The notes: generated by a model from the sequence alone, not told the origin. A stretch of 64,000 nt of DNA from Butyricicoccus_A sp963620595 (GCA_963620595.1 CAVFAY010000010.1:22184-86183), one strand, 5' to 3'. Shown: positions 6,966 to 15,639, counted from the first letter of the stretch. Program-made: numbers and translations.

Positions 6966-9011
6966 ATGAATCGATTCTATGAAAAGGTCATTCGGTATCG
7001 CGCTGTGATTATGGCCGTTTTTCTCGCCGTTACCATTGGATGTATCTATTGCCGGCAGTTTATTTCTGTCAATTATGACATGAATGATTACCTTCCGGAA
7101 GATACGCCTTCCACCGTTGCTCTGGATGTCATGGATGACGAATTTGACGGCGAAATTCCGAATGCTCGTGTCATGATTCAAAACGTGACGATTGCGCAAG
7201 CGTTGGATTACAAAGAAAAGCTAAAAGCTGCCGATGGTGTCAGCGCAGTCTCTTGGCTAGACGATCATGTGCCGATTACTATCCCATTTGAAATGATGGA
7301 TGAAGATACGCTAGATACGTATTATAAAGACAACAACGCATTATTTTCCGTTACGATTCAAGAAGATGCCATCAACGATGCTGTTCCGGCCATTCGTGAA
7401 ATTATTGGAGACGATAATGCAATGACCGGTTCTGCCGTCAGCACAGCTGTTGCTACTCAGAGCACCGTTGAGGAAGTCAAGATCATTGCAATCTGCGCCG
7501 TAATCATTGTATTTTTGATTCTGATTTTATCCACAACCTCTTGGGTCGAACCCTTTATTGTTTTGTTCGGTCTCGGTGTAGCGATTGCCATCAACGCAGG
7601 CTCTAATTTAATTTTTGGTGAGATCTCCTTTGTGACAAACGCCGCAGGCAATATCTTGCAGCTCGCCGTGTCCCTAGACTATTCTATCTTTCTCATCCAT
7701 CGTTTTGCTCAGTGCAAGCAAACACAGTCAGACTCCAAACGCGCCATGCAGGATGCCTTGGTACAATCTACTCCTTCTATTTTGTCCAGCGGTCTTACAA
7801 CCGTAATCGGATTTCTCTCCCTGTGTCTTATGCGTTTCCGCATTGGTCCAGACCTTGGCTTAGCACTCGCAAAAGGCGTTGCCATCAGCTTAATCGCTGT
7901 CTTTTTATTTATGCCTGGTGTCATTTTGCTCACATACCCGCTGATTGAAAAGACATCGCACCGACCATTTCTTCCATCCTTTCAAAAATTCGGCAAAATG
8001 ATCCGCCGCAGTTGTATTCCATTGGTATGTGTGTTCGTTCTTCTGATCGTACCGTCTTATTTAGCAAGCACGCACAACGATTACTATTATGGTTCTTCTC
8101 ATATTTTCGGTGCAGGCACGCAGTACGGCGATGACACGACAAAAATCGAAACAACCTTCGGAGAAAATGACAATTACGTTCTCATGATACCCAGAGGAAA
8201 TGATGCAGCAGAGCGTAAACTGACAACTCAATTAAAAAATATGGATCCTATCACATCTGTCACATCTTTGACTGGTTTTTTGGGGGCTTCCGTTCCGGTT
8301 GATATGTACCCGACCGAACTGACAGATCAATTGGAATCTGAGCATTATCACCGTATGGTACTGTCCGTGCAAGTCCCATACGAAGGCGAAGAGACCAATG
8401 CGCTTATCGAAAATATCCGGAATACAGCACAAAAATATTATCCGGATTCCTATTATTTAGCGGGCGCAGGCGTCAGCACATACGATCTGATGAACACGGT
8501 CACAGCGGATATGGCCAAGGTAAACCTGTTGGCAATCGGCGCAGTATTTGTTGTTTTGTTGTTCACCATGCGTTCTGTGGTACTTTCAATTGCCCTCGTA
8601 CTGACAATCGAGACTGCTGTATGGATCAATCTTGCTATTCCGTATTTTATGGGAACACCTTTGTTCTATATCGCATATCTCATCATCAGTTCCATTCAGC
8701 TGGGCGCAACAGTGGACTATGCCATCCTGCTGACAGAACGATACAAAGAAGTAAGAATGCAATATAACAAGCGAGACAGTATCATACAAACCATTTCTCA
8801 TGTCACCGCATCTATTCTGACTTCTGGCATCACACTTGTCGTCGTTGGCTTCCTTCTCGGCAAGGTCTCTACACATGGCTTACTATCTCAGTTAGGTTAT
8901 CTCATCGGCAGAGGCACGATTTGTTCACTAATCTGCGTTTTGTTTGTCTTGCCAGGTCTATTGTATCTGACGAATCGTTTATTTATCAAAACAAAGGGCA
9001 CCGGTTCATAA
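6966..9011 (+). CDS. MMPL/RND-family membrane transporter
   Basis: 681 residues in two similar halves, each with one N-terminal membrane helix, a large extracytoplasmic domain and a block of five helices, as in the MMPL (mycobacterial membrane protein large) type of RND permease. Each half has the conserved Asp-Tyr pair in membrane helices (LDYSIFLIHR near residue 240, VDYAILLTERY near 590) thought to carry protons. It probably exports a lipid or hydrophobic compound using the proton gradient. It is paired with a divergent TetR-type regulator. The stop codon lies inside the terminator shared with the HAD gene. The substrate is unknown. Confidence 0.88.
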   Translation: MNRFYEKVIRYRAVIMAVFLAVTIGCIYCRQFISVNYDMNDYLPEDTPSTVALDVMDDEFDGEIPNARVMIQNVTIAQALDYKEKLKAADGVSAVSWLDDHVPITIPFEMMDEDTLDTYYKDNNALFSVTIQEDAINDAVPAIREIIGDDNAMTGSAVSTAVATQSTVEEVKIIAICAVIIVFLILILSTTSWVEPFIVLFGLGVAIAINAGSNLIFGEISFVTNAAGNILQLAVSLDYSIFLIHRFAQCKQTQSDSKRAMQDALVQSTPSILSSGLTTVIGFLSLCLMRFRIGPDLGLALAKGVAISLIAVFLFMPGVILLTYPLIEKTSHRPFLPSFQKFGKMIRRSCIPLVCVFVLLIVPSYLASTHNDYYYGSSHIFGAGTQYGDDTTKIETTFGENDNYVLMIPRGNDAAERKLTTQLKNMDPITSVTSLTGFLGASVPVDMYPTELTDQLESEHYHRMVLSVQVPYEGEETNALIENIRNTAQKYYPDSYYLAGAGVSTYDLMNTVTADMAKVNLLAIGAVFVVLLFTMRSVVLSIALVLTIETAVWINLAIPYFMGTPLFYIAYLIISSIQLGATVDYAILLTERYKEVRMQYNKRDSIIQTISHVTASILTSGITLVVVGFLLGKVSTHGLLSQLGYLIGRGTICSLICVLFVLPGLLYLTNRLFIKTKGTGS

Positions 9012-9022
9012 ACCGATGCCCT
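8995..9022. terminator. bidirectional terminator between MMPL and HAD genes
   Basis: Inverted repeat, AGGGCA-C-CGGTT pairing with AACCG-A-TGCCCT around a 4-base loop. It includes the stop codon of the exporter and serves the two converging genes. Confidence 0.65.
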
Positions 9023-9037
9023 AAACTCATTTATGAC

Positions 9038-9688
9038 TTATATTTCTTGATTCGTAATTGCATGCATGGCATCTAACAAGCTCGGATAAATACCCATACA
9101 CAATTGCTCCAGCTGTGCATTTGGCGGCGTCAAATCCGGAATCATAACCGTTGCGCAGCCTGCTGCTGCGCCGGCACGAATGCCGTTGGTTCCGTCCTCA
9201 AATACATAACAGTCCTCCGGCGCACATCCGATTTGCCGTGCTGCCAGCAAAAAAATATCCGGTGCTGGCTTGCCGTGTTCTACTTGATCTCCACTGACAA
9301 CCGCATCAAAATAGGAAAGAATGCCAACTTTATCCAGATTGTTCTTTACTGTTTCCCGCTTCGAGCTGCTTGCAACAGCGAGTTTTACACCGCGCTGCTT
9401 GAAATACTGTAAGATTTCAGAAACACCGGTTTTTATCGGCACATGGGTCTGTAGTTCCCGTTCTACGCGCAGAATACAATCCGCTACAAATGCCTTCGCA
9501 TCCACCTGTGGATAATATTGCAGAATAATTTCCTGCATATGCATCCCGCTTGAACCGCATACTGCCCGTGGAAAATCTGGATTGTGTACTAAGTCAAACT
9601 GCTCTGCGGATTTTTTCCAACTGTCCTGATACATGCGTTCTGTATCTAACAGCAAGCCATCCATATCAAAAATTGCGCCTTGTTTCAT
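9038..9688 (-). CDS. HAD-superfamily phosphatase (beta-phosphoglucomutase / sugar phosphatase type)
   Basis: 216 residues from the ATG at 9688, which has GAGGAA upstream; a longer reading frame lacks a ribosome site. All four HAD motifs are present: I FDMDGLLLDTE with the nucleophile Asp, II ASSS, III the lysine in HGKPAPD, IV FEDGTNGI. An alpha-helical subclass I cap lies between motifs I and II. Such proteins dephosphorylate or isomerise small phosphosugars, and specificity cannot be judged. It is 74 bases downstream of the cupin gene, with no terminator seen, so the two may share a transcript. Confidence 0.88.
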   Translation of the reverse strand: MKQGAIFDMDGLLLDTERMYQDSWKKSAEQFDLVHNPDFPRAVCGSSGMHMQEIILQYYPQVDAKAFVADCILRVERELQTHVPIKTGVSEILQYFKQRGVKLAVASSSKRETVKNNLDKVGILSYFDAVVSGDQVEHGKPAPDIFLLAARQIGCAPEDCYVFEDGTNGIRAGAAAGCATVMIPDLTPPNAQLEQLCMGIYPSLLDAMHAITNQEI

Positions 9689-9762
9689 GATATATTCCTC
9701 ATTTCCCAGTGATGTCATACGCAGTATATCACAAAACACAGCAATTTCCAACCGAAAACATG

Positions 9763-10509
9763 TTATGCTTCCAGACCGTTATATACCTCGTCAGTCACTG
9801 CTTCCAGCCATTCATTCGAAGTCTCTTCACCCGGGCATTCCACTGCCAGATGGCTAAACCAGCTGCCAGCCTTTGCGCCGTGCCAGTGCTTGACTTCTGC
9901 CGGAATTGTTACTACATCGCCTGACTTCAAACTCTGTGCCGGTTTTCCTTCTTCCTGATACCATCCTTCGCCATCAACGCAAATGAGAATCTGACCGCCA
10001 CCAGACTTTGCATGATGAACGTGCCAGTTATTGCGGCAGCCCGGCTCAAAGGTAACATTTGCGATAAATACCGAAGCGGTCTTCGGATCTGTCAGCGGCT
10101 TTAAGTAGCTGTTGCCGATGAAATACTTTGCATATGCGGTATTCGGCTCACCCTGTCCAAAGAATCCGCCATGCTCTTCCGAACCGCAGTCGTCTGCATA
10201 CACTTCCTTTGCCATGTTAAATGCAGCCCATGCATTCGGCCAGCCTGCATAAAACGCAACATGCGTCAAAATTTCTGCCATCTCCGTCTTGGTGACACCA
10301 TTTGTGCGCGCGGTCATCAGATGATATTTCAAGGAATTATCCACAATTCCCTTGCTAATGAGCGATGTAACGGTTACAATCGAGCGGGTCTTGAGAGACA
10401 GCTTGTCTTCCCTCGACCAAACCTCGCCAAACAAAATATCATCGTTGAGCTGCGCAAATTTCGGCGCAAAATCATTCAGAGCATCTCTGCCCGCCGTCTG
10501 CTTTACCAT
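9763..10509 (-). CDS. carboxymuconolactone decarboxylase-like protein fused to a cupin domain
   Basis: 248 residues from the ATG at 10509 (GGAGG 9 bases upstream). Residues 15-110 form a CMD/AhpD-like helical domain (MTARTNGVTKTEMAEILTH, then YAGWPNAWAAF); the peroxidatic Cys pair of AhpD is absent. Residues 130-240 form a cupin barrel with metal-binding histidines HVHH and HWHG. Proteins of this layout often accompany MerR regulators and are annotated as carbon-carbon lyases or quercetin-like cupins, but the reaction is not established. The promoter is a MerR-type 19-bp-spacer element, so expression should respond to the effector of the divergent MerR protein. Confidence 0.85.
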   Translation of the reverse strand: MVKQTAGRDALNDFAPKFAQLNDDILFGEVWSREDKLSLKTRSIVTVTSLISKGIVDNSLKYHLMTARTNGVTKTEMAEILTHVAFYAGWPNAWAAFNMAKEVYADDCGSEEHGGFFGQGEPNTAYAKYFIGNSYLKPLTDPKTASVFIANVTFEPGCRNNWHVHHAKSGGGQILICVDGEGWYQEEGKPAQSLKSGDVVTIPAEVKHWHGAKAGSWFSHLAVECPGEETSNEWLEAVTDEVYNGLEA

Positions 10510-10616
10510 AATCAATAACCTCCCTGAATTGTTTTTATAAAACAGTTCTTGTATTTGTCAAACAGATTCCTATATATTAGATTCCATTGACTTCCTATTT
10601 ATTCTATGATATGTTT

Positions 10617-10647
10617 ACTGTAACACCTAAACCTTACTTTAGGTCAA
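10617..10647 (-). promoter_or_regulatory. MerR-type promoter with operator dyad
   Basis: On the minus strand: -35 TTGACC (10642-10647), an overlong 19-base spacer and -10 TACAGT (10617-10622). The spacer region holds an inverted repeat, ACCTAAA and TTTAGGT separated by 6 bases (10625-10644). Long spacer plus central dyad is the hallmark of promoters untwisted by activated MerR proteins. It drives the CMD-cupin gene. Confidence 0.8.
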
Positions 10648-10688
10648 GTGTATTTTTGAAATTTTTATTACTAGGAGCGTGATGGAAT

Positions 10689-11129
10689 ATGTATACTATC
10701 GGTCAAGTTGCCAAACAGGTCAATATGCCGGTCTCTACGCTGCGATATTATGATAACGAGGGATTATTTCCGCATTTAGTTCGTTCTTCCGGTATCCGTA
10801 AGTTCAGCGATCACGAAATTGAAACGCTGCACATCATCGAGTGCTTGAAAAAATCTGGTTTGGAGATACGGGAAATCAAAAAGTTCATGGATTTATGTGC
10901 ACAGGGCAGCAGTACATATCCACAGCGTCATGAACTATTTCTCAAGCAAAAATCAGCTGTCGAAGCAGAAATGCGTCAATTAGAAAAGACACTGGATATG
11001 CTTCGCTTCAAATGCTGGTACTATGAGCAAGCAATGAAGGACGGAAACGAAGATCATATCCGAGAAATGCTGCCGGATCACCTGCCAGAAGCGATTCAAA
11101 AGCTCTATGACCATGCACACGAGAGATGA
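10689..11129 (+). CDS. MerR-family transcriptional regulator
   Basis: 146 residues. The N-terminal winged helix begins MYTIGQVAKQVNMPVSTLRYYD, a near-consensus MerR DNA-binding domain, followed by the wing and a long dimerisation helix (about residues 80-120). No metal-site cysteine pattern of MerR/ZntR type is seen in the short C-terminal part, so it belongs to the NmlR/AdhR-like group that senses organic or redox signals. It is divergent from the CMD-cupin gene and should act on the 19-bp-spacer promoter at 10617-10647. GGAG lies upstream of the ATG. Confidence 0.9.
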   Translation: MYTIGQVAKQVNMPVSTLRYYDNEGLFPHLVRSSGIRKFSDHEIETLHIIECLKKSGLEIREIKKFMDLCAQGSSTYPQRHELFLKQKSAVEAEMRQLEKTLDMLRFKCWYYEQAMKDGNEDHIREMLPDHLPEAIQKLYDHAHER

Positions 11130-11133
11130 GAAA

Positions 11134-11160
11134 AGCCCATCGATTTCAAACCGATGGGCT
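11134..11160. terminator. hairpin after the MerR gene
   Basis: Nine-bp stem (11134-11142 with 11152-11160). The T-run follows only on the minus strand, so it may catch read-through from pyruvate kinase while only stabilising the MerR transcript end. Confidence 0.55.
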
Positions 11161-11220
11161 CAGTATGCACCGTCTGCTACTACAACTCTATGCGATTTTC
11201 CTCTCTTTTATCCTACCAGA

Positions 11221-11246
11221 AAAAGCCGCCTTGCGGCGACTTTTTC
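11221..11246. terminator. terminator of pyruvate kinase
   Basis: GCCGC/GCGGC stem (11225-11229 with 11233-11237) with A/T runs on both sides, 56 bases past the pyk stop. Confidence 0.65.
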
Positions 11247-11301
11247 GACAGACTGGGCACTGTTCAAATGAACGGTGGTTTTCGTATCTTCACATTGGTA
11301 T

Positions 11302-12720
11302 TTACTTGACAACCTGTACCTTAATCATGTTTGTGGTACCGGAAACGCCAATCGGCACACCAGAGGTGATAACAGCAATATCACCGGACTGCATAAGTCC
11401 CTGATTTTTTGCAGTCTCCAATGCAGAATCGAACAGATCAAATACATCGTTAATTTCTTCCAGCAATACCGGCGTAACTCCCCATGCTAGGCTCAGCTGA
11501 TACCAAACCTTTTTTGTCGGGGTGCAGCCAATGATGTCACAGGATGGACGATAACGAGCTACCATACGAGCAGAACGTCCAGACTTTGTAACGGTTACAA
11601 TATCACGTGCATTCAGGTCATATGCCGTTGTGCAGGTTGCGTGGCAAATTGCATCGGTAATATCCGGATTAGCCTTTCTAGTTCGGACAAAAAAGCGCTT
11701 GCGATAGTCAATATCCTTCTCTGTACGCTCTGCAATGCGAGCCATCATGGCCACTGCCTCTACTGGATACAGACCAGCAGCAGTCTCACCGGACAGCATA
11801 ATTGCGCCAGTACCATCGTAAATTGCATTCGCAACGTCAGTTACTTCCGCACGGGTCGGACGCGGGTTCTTCATCATGGAATCCAGCATCTGCGTTGCCG
11901 TAATAACCTGCTTACCAGCTAATGTCACCTTTTTAATCAGCATCTTCTGAATTGGCGGAACGTCTTCAGTCGGAATCTCAACACCCATATCACCGCGTGC
12001 AATCATAATGCCATCTGCCAATGCAATGATACCGTCAACATTCTCTACACCCTGCTGATTTTCAATTTTTGCAATAATGTTGATGTGCGCACCGCCATTC
12101 TCATCAAGCAGCATACGCAGTTGCTGTACATCATCTTCCGTACGAACGAAAGAAGCAGCGATAAAATCAACACCCTGTTCGATGCCAAACTTGATATCGT
12201 CCTTATCCTTATCACTCAGATACGGGATAGACAAATGCACATCTGGGACATTGATGCCCTTGTGATTGGAAACAGCACCATCATTCAGAACGCGGCACAG
12301 AATATCCTGTTCCTGTGTCTGCTCTACGCGCAGTTCAATCAGACCGTCATCAATGAGAATGCTGGTACCAGCCTGTACATCCTGATACAAATCCGGATAA
12401 GTAATGGAGATTTTCTCCGGTGTACCCAGACATGCACGTGGGGTCAGACGAAGCTGTTCGCCCTTCTTGAGGAAAATCTTTCCGTCCTTCATGTCACCAG
12501 TGCGGATTTCCGGACCCTTGGTGTCCAACAGCAGAGCGATTGGAAGATTGTACTCCTCACGAACAGCCTTTACGCGGTCAATGCGCTGCTTATGCTCTTC
12601 GTGGCTGCCGTGGGAAAAATTGAAACGTGCGACATTCATGCCTGCACGCGCCATAGCGCGAAGCACTTCGATGTCATCAGTAGCTGGTCCCATTGTACAA
12701 ATAATCTTCGTTTTTCTCAT
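11302..12720 (-). CDS. pyk: pyruvate kinase
   Basis: 472 residues. It transfers phosphate from phosphoenolpyruvate to ADP in the last step of glycolysis. Visible are the N-terminal RKTKIICTMGPA strand, the active-site lysine in IIAKIENQQG, the metal-binding IMIARGDMGVEIP and the signature around DSMMKNPRPTRAEVTDVANA. A C-terminal effector domain of normal size is present, but not the extra PEP-utiliser domain that many Firmicutes pyruvate kinases have, so this is the short form. It is a single-gene unit with its own promoter about 165 bases upstream and its own terminator. Enolase, the preceding glycolytic step, is also in the window. Confidence 0.96.
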   Translation of the reverse strand: MRKTKIICTMGPATDDIEVLRAMARAGMNVARFNFSHGSHEEHKQRIDRVKAVREEYNLPIALLLDTKGPEIRTGDMKDGKIFLKKGEQLRLTPRACLGTPEKISITYPDLYQDVQAGTSILIDDGLIELRVEQTQEQDILCRVLNDGAVSNHKGINVPDVHLSIPYLSDKDKDDIKFGIEQGVDFIAASFVRTEDDVQQLRMLLDENGGAHINIIAKIENQQGVENVDGIIALADGIMIARGDMGVEIPTEDVPPIQKMLIKKVTLAGKQVITATQMLDSMMKNPRPTRAEVTDVANAIYDGTGAIMLSGETAAGLYPVEAVAMMARIAERTEKDIDYRKRFFVRTRKANPDITDAICHATCTTAYDLNARDIVTVTKSGRSARMVARYRPSCDIIGCTPTKKVWYQLSLAWGVTPVLLEEINDVFDLFDSALETAKNQGLMQSGDIAVITSGVPIGVSGTTNMIKVQVVK

Positions 12721-12890
12721 AAGTACTCCTCACATTCGAAAATATCACACGGGTCCTCACAGATGGCAGAGCAGATGATGACAGAAATAATTCAGACAGA
12801 TATTTTCCCGAAATGTTTCAAAAACGTTTCAATTTCGATTTATTTTATCTGCTTTCCCATCCATAAAGACCCGAATTAACCTGTTTTATA
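12721..12890 (-). promoter_or_regulatory. long leader of pyk
   Basis: About 165 transcribed bases between the pyk promoter and its start codon. They contain an AAACGTTT core flanked by a second GTTTC copy (12818-12836), which only loosely resembles a CcpA cre site. No terminator-antiterminator pair was recognised. Confidence 0.35.
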
Positions 12891-12919
12891 ATTTTAACAC
12901 GCCTCTATACCATAGTCAA
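12891..12919 (-). promoter_or_regulatory. pyk promoter
   Basis: Minus strand: TTGACT (12914-12919), 17-base spacer, TAAAAT (12891-12896). Confidence 0.7.
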
Positions 12920-13082
12920 TTGTTTTTCCCTACTATCCCCGCGTTATTTGCACCTAAATATCATACATTTCTAACAAAACTTGTTGTTCTTCCCATGTTT
13001 GCCAAGGAAAACTTACAAAATATCTACTCATTTCGTTCCATAACACTCCAAATTATGTCAGAATTCCTGCATTCTGCACAGC

Positions 13083-13111
13083 TTGTAAAATTCGACCGCG
13101 TTTGATAAAAT
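13083..13111 (+). promoter_or_regulatory. promoter of the NACHT gene
   Basis: TTGTAA (13083-13088), 17-base spacer, TAAAAT (13106-13111); the start codon follows 23 bases later behind AAAGGCGG. The gene therefore has its own, probably constitutive, promoter. Confidence 0.65.
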
Positions 13112-13134
13112 AACAGAAGAAAGGCGGTGAACAC

Positions 13135-15018
13135 ATGGTAAACGATATGGCTACAGCAGGCGGAAAAGCCGCAGCAACCGGCTTTGCAAATAAAACTGTG
13201 GATTTTATGATGCGAAAAATCCACGAGGCGCATGAAAAAACCACCATAGAATCCGGTGCGGCTTTTGACGCGTATCTGACCAACACATATAATACACTCA
13301 ATTGGAAACAAACATTGGCTTCCGGTGATGAACCGTTGTGTATTATTGGCGAAGAAAAGAATATGTATGTTGACATTGGCGCGTACTATACAACACCCGA
13401 TGGCAAAGAACATGACGTAGATACATCCAATATAAAGACTATACTTTCTGCCAATGACCGTGAAGATAAAATTATTATCGACGGCACCGGCGGCGCAGGC
13501 AAATCCATGTTAATGCGGTATCTCTTTGTTGATACCGTTTCTCGAAATGCAGGCAATTATATTCCGGTTTATATGGAACTAGCCAAAATCAAAGCAAATT
13601 CCATGCACGAAATGGACATCCGTGCATTTGTGCGTCAATCTATGGATGATTACGGAAAAATCAGCCTATCTGATGACATATTTGACTTCAGTTTGGAACA
13701 AGGCGGATATGTCTTTCTATTTGACGGCTTTGATGAAGTCAAAGAAGACGATGCAGACGAGGTGCTAGATGCGCTTCAAAAGTTCAGCGCAAAATATTCC
13801 AACAACGCCTTCATCATCTCTTCTCGTGAACGGTTACGGCTGCGTTCCCTGTCCTCCTTCCAGATCATTCACGCAAAAGAACTATCGGAGGAAAAAGCCA
13901 TAAAATTAGCCCAAAAGTTTCCGGGTGATTCCAAAATAATAAAAGATAAATTTTGCAAAAATTTAAAAGACAACTGGTTCCAAACACATCGGGAATTTGC
14001 AAAAAATCCGCTTCTTCTCACGATGATGTTTATCACTTTCAGGCAAAACGGGGATATTTCTAATTGTTTACCGGATTTTTATCATGACTGTTTTGATGCT
14101 CTGTATAACAAGCATGATGCGGTACATAAAGTCGGGTTCAAACGAACTTTTCACTGTAATATTTCTAAACACGAATTTCAAGCCATTTTTTCTCACTTCT
14201 GCTTTCATACATGGCGGCAGGAAATTTATGATTTTTCAGAGGATGAAATGCTTGAGTGGCTAGAAAAAAGTCTGAAAAAGCAGAATCTTTCCGTGTCCGC
14301 CGAAGATTATTTAAAAGATCTGACAGAGTCTCTGTGCATGATTACATACGAAGGGCATCGTTATCGATTCGCCCACCGCTCTTTTCAAACATATTTTGCA
14401 GCAAAATATACTTGTAGTCTTTCAGACGAACAACAACAAGAATTTTTGATGGATAAATTTGATTGGAATTCTACTATATCTTGGGATAGCAATTATTTAG
14501 TTCTATTAAACCAAATAGAGCATGAGAGATTTTTAAGCAATTTTACAGAACCTGTATTATTAGATATGATGTCTATCTGCCATACTGAACAAAAATTTTG
14601 TGCCTATAATATTTTTGTCTATATATTCAAAGAAAAATTGCATCTTTTTTCTAGCAACATAATAACGTTGTTTCTGTACGTTACCAAAAACAATGATGAT
14701 ATTAAGATTAGTATATTTAATAGTATATCTAATTTTCAATTTAGTGAGTGTTATACTACTATATATAACTTATACAAAACACATAAAGAAATTATTCTGA
14801 GCTCAGACATAAGCGACGAACTAGAACTATTTTATATTGATTGGAACAAATTGTTAGAGTCCGATACCATTAGTCAAAGTGACAAAAATACAATCTTTGA
14901 GTATATCTTCAACAAATATCCTATTTCAGAAACATACCAAGCAATAAAAGACTGGCTCGCTGAACGCGCAGCGGCGCGGCAGAGTCCCAGCTCTGACGAC
15001 AAGTTCGCGGATTATTAA
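13135..15018 (+). CDS. NACHT-domain STAND NTPase, possible antiphage protein
   Basis: 627 residues. Residues 1-105 form a helical N-terminal domain, including FDAYLTNTYNTLNWKQTL, a pattern seen ahead of many bacterial NACHT modules. The NTPase follows: Walker A GTGGAGKS (117-124), Walker B FLFDGFDEV (194-202) with the extra acidic residue typical of NACHT, and an arginine-ending IISSR (227-231). A helical winged-helix region reaches about residue 420, then a Leu/Ile/Phe-rich C-terminal part without recognisable leucine-rich, WD or TPR repeats. No effector nuclease, TIR or membrane domain was recognised. Bacterial NACHT proteins are known as phage sensors that trigger abortive responses; this use here is inference. 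It stands alone. GC content falls sharply in the 3' third, unlike neighbouring genes, suggesting transfer. Confidence 0.85.
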   Translation: MVNDMATAGGKAAATGFANKTVDFMMRKIHEAHEKTTIESGAAFDAYLTNTYNTLNWKQTLASGDEPLCIIGEEKNMYVDIGAYYTTPDGKEHDVDTSNIKTILSANDREDKIIIDGTGGAGKSMLMRYLFVDTVSRNAGNYIPVYMELAKIKANSMHEMDIRAFVRQSMDDYGKISLSDDIFDFSLEQGGYVFLFDGFDEVKEDDADEVLDALQKFSAKYSNNAFIISSRERLRLRSLSSFQIIHAKELSEEKAIKLAQKFPGDSKIIKDKFCKNLKDNWFQTHREFAKNPLLLTMMFITFRQNGDISNCLPDFYHDCFDALYNKHDAVHKVGFKRTFHCNISKHEFQAIFSHFCFHTWRQEIYDFSEDEMLEWLEKSLKKQNLSVSAEDYLKDLTESLCMITYEGHRYRFAHRSFQTYFAAKYTCSLSDEQQQEFLMDKFDWNSTISWDSNYLVLLNQIEHERFLSNFTEPVLLDMMSICHTEQKFCAYNIFVYIFKEKLHLFSSNIITLFLYVTKNNDDIKISIFNSISNFQFSECYTTIYNLYKTHKEIILSSDISDELELFYIDWNKLLESDTISQSDKNTIFEYIFNKYPISETYQAIKDWLAERAAARQSPSSDDKFADY

Positions 15019-15029
15019 CTTCATGCAAA

Positions 15030-15057
15030 AAAGTCTGCCGCCGCTGCGACAGACTTT
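15030..15057. terminator. bidirectional terminator between NACHT and Rrf2 genes
   Basis: AAAGTCTG/CAGACTTT stem (15030-15037 with 15050-15057) with an A-run before and a T/C-rich tail after. Confidence 0.75.
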
Positions 15058-15081
15058 CTCTCTTTCCGATATGTTTTGTTT

Positions 15082-15516
15082 TCAGATGGAATAAAAATCG
15101 CTCATTTCTTCGCTGCGCTCCACGAGATCTGCCAGTGTAATGTTATCCACGACTTGATTGATGGCGTCATTGAGCTGCTGCCACACCGTCAAAGTAACAC
15201 AAGTCTCTGCTTTTGGACAGTTCTCCACGCCCTCTTCCACACAGGCTACTGGCGCAAGGGAGCCTTCTGTCAGGCGCAGAATATCACCGACTGTGTACTC
15301 CTTCGGTGCTCTTGCCAGTCGATAGCCGCCGGACGAGCCGCGCACGCTCTTAACAAAACCGGCTTTTGTCAAAACACCTATGATTTGTTCCAGATACTTT
15401 CCGCTGATGTCCTGTCGCTTGGCAATCGTCTTGAGTGCAATGTTTTCTCCTGTATCATGAACCGCCAGATCGAGCATCAGGCGCAATGCATATCTACCCT
15501 TGGTTGAAATCCTCAT
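15082..15516 (-). CDS. Rrf2-family transcriptional regulator, IscR-like with three cysteines
   Basis: 144 residues. The winged helix occupies residues 1-65 (MRISTKGRYALRLMLDLA, SGKYLEQIIGVLTKAGFVKSVRGSSGGY). Cys92, Cys100 and Cys106 sit in the loop where IscR binds its [2Fe-2S] cluster, so the protein probably senses iron-sulfur status or redox state; CymR-type members lack these residues. No isc/suf genes or cysteine genes adjoin it, so its targets lie elsewhere. A near-consensus promoter and a CTA...TAG dyad lie just upstream and suggest self-control. AGGAGG precedes the ATG. Confidence 0.9.
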   Translation of the reverse strand: MRISTKGRYALRLMLDLAVHDTGENIALKTIAKRQDISGKYLEQIIGVLTKAGFVKSVRGSSGGYRLARAPKEYTVGDILRLTEGSLAPVACVEEGVENCPKAETCVTLTVWQQLNDAINQVVDNITLADLVERSEEMSDFYSI

Positions 15517-15540
15517 AAAGGTTTACCTCCTATTTCCCCT

Positions 15541-15569
15541 ATTATATACTAATTTACTAGGAATTGCAA
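15541..15569 (-). promoter_or_regulatory. Rrf2 gene promoter
   Basis: Minus strand: TTGCAA (15564-15569), 17-base spacer, consensus TATAAT (15541-15546). The spacer holds CTAGTAAATTAG, an imperfect dyad that could be the Rrf2 binding site. Confidence 0.75.
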
Positions 15570-15610
15570 CACCTTATTTTGTATTTTTTCAAAACAACTC
15601 GCATTATCCC

Positions 15611-15639
15611 TTGTCAGTTTGCGAAAAAAATGATATGAT
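15611..15639 (+). promoter_or_regulatory. promoter of the DUF5067 lipoprotein gene
   Basis: TTGTCA (15611-15616), 17-base spacer, TATGAT (15634-15639), about 70 bases before the start codon. Confidence 0.65.

Noticed and set aside
11279..11301. Additional hairpin GTTC/GAAC near the pyk stop
   Set aside because: Only a 4-bp stem; not distinguishable from chance next to a better terminator.
12818..12836. CcpA cre-like site in the pyk leader
   Set aside because: Only the AAACGTTT core fits; about 10 of 14 consensus positions match, and the outer TG and CA fail.
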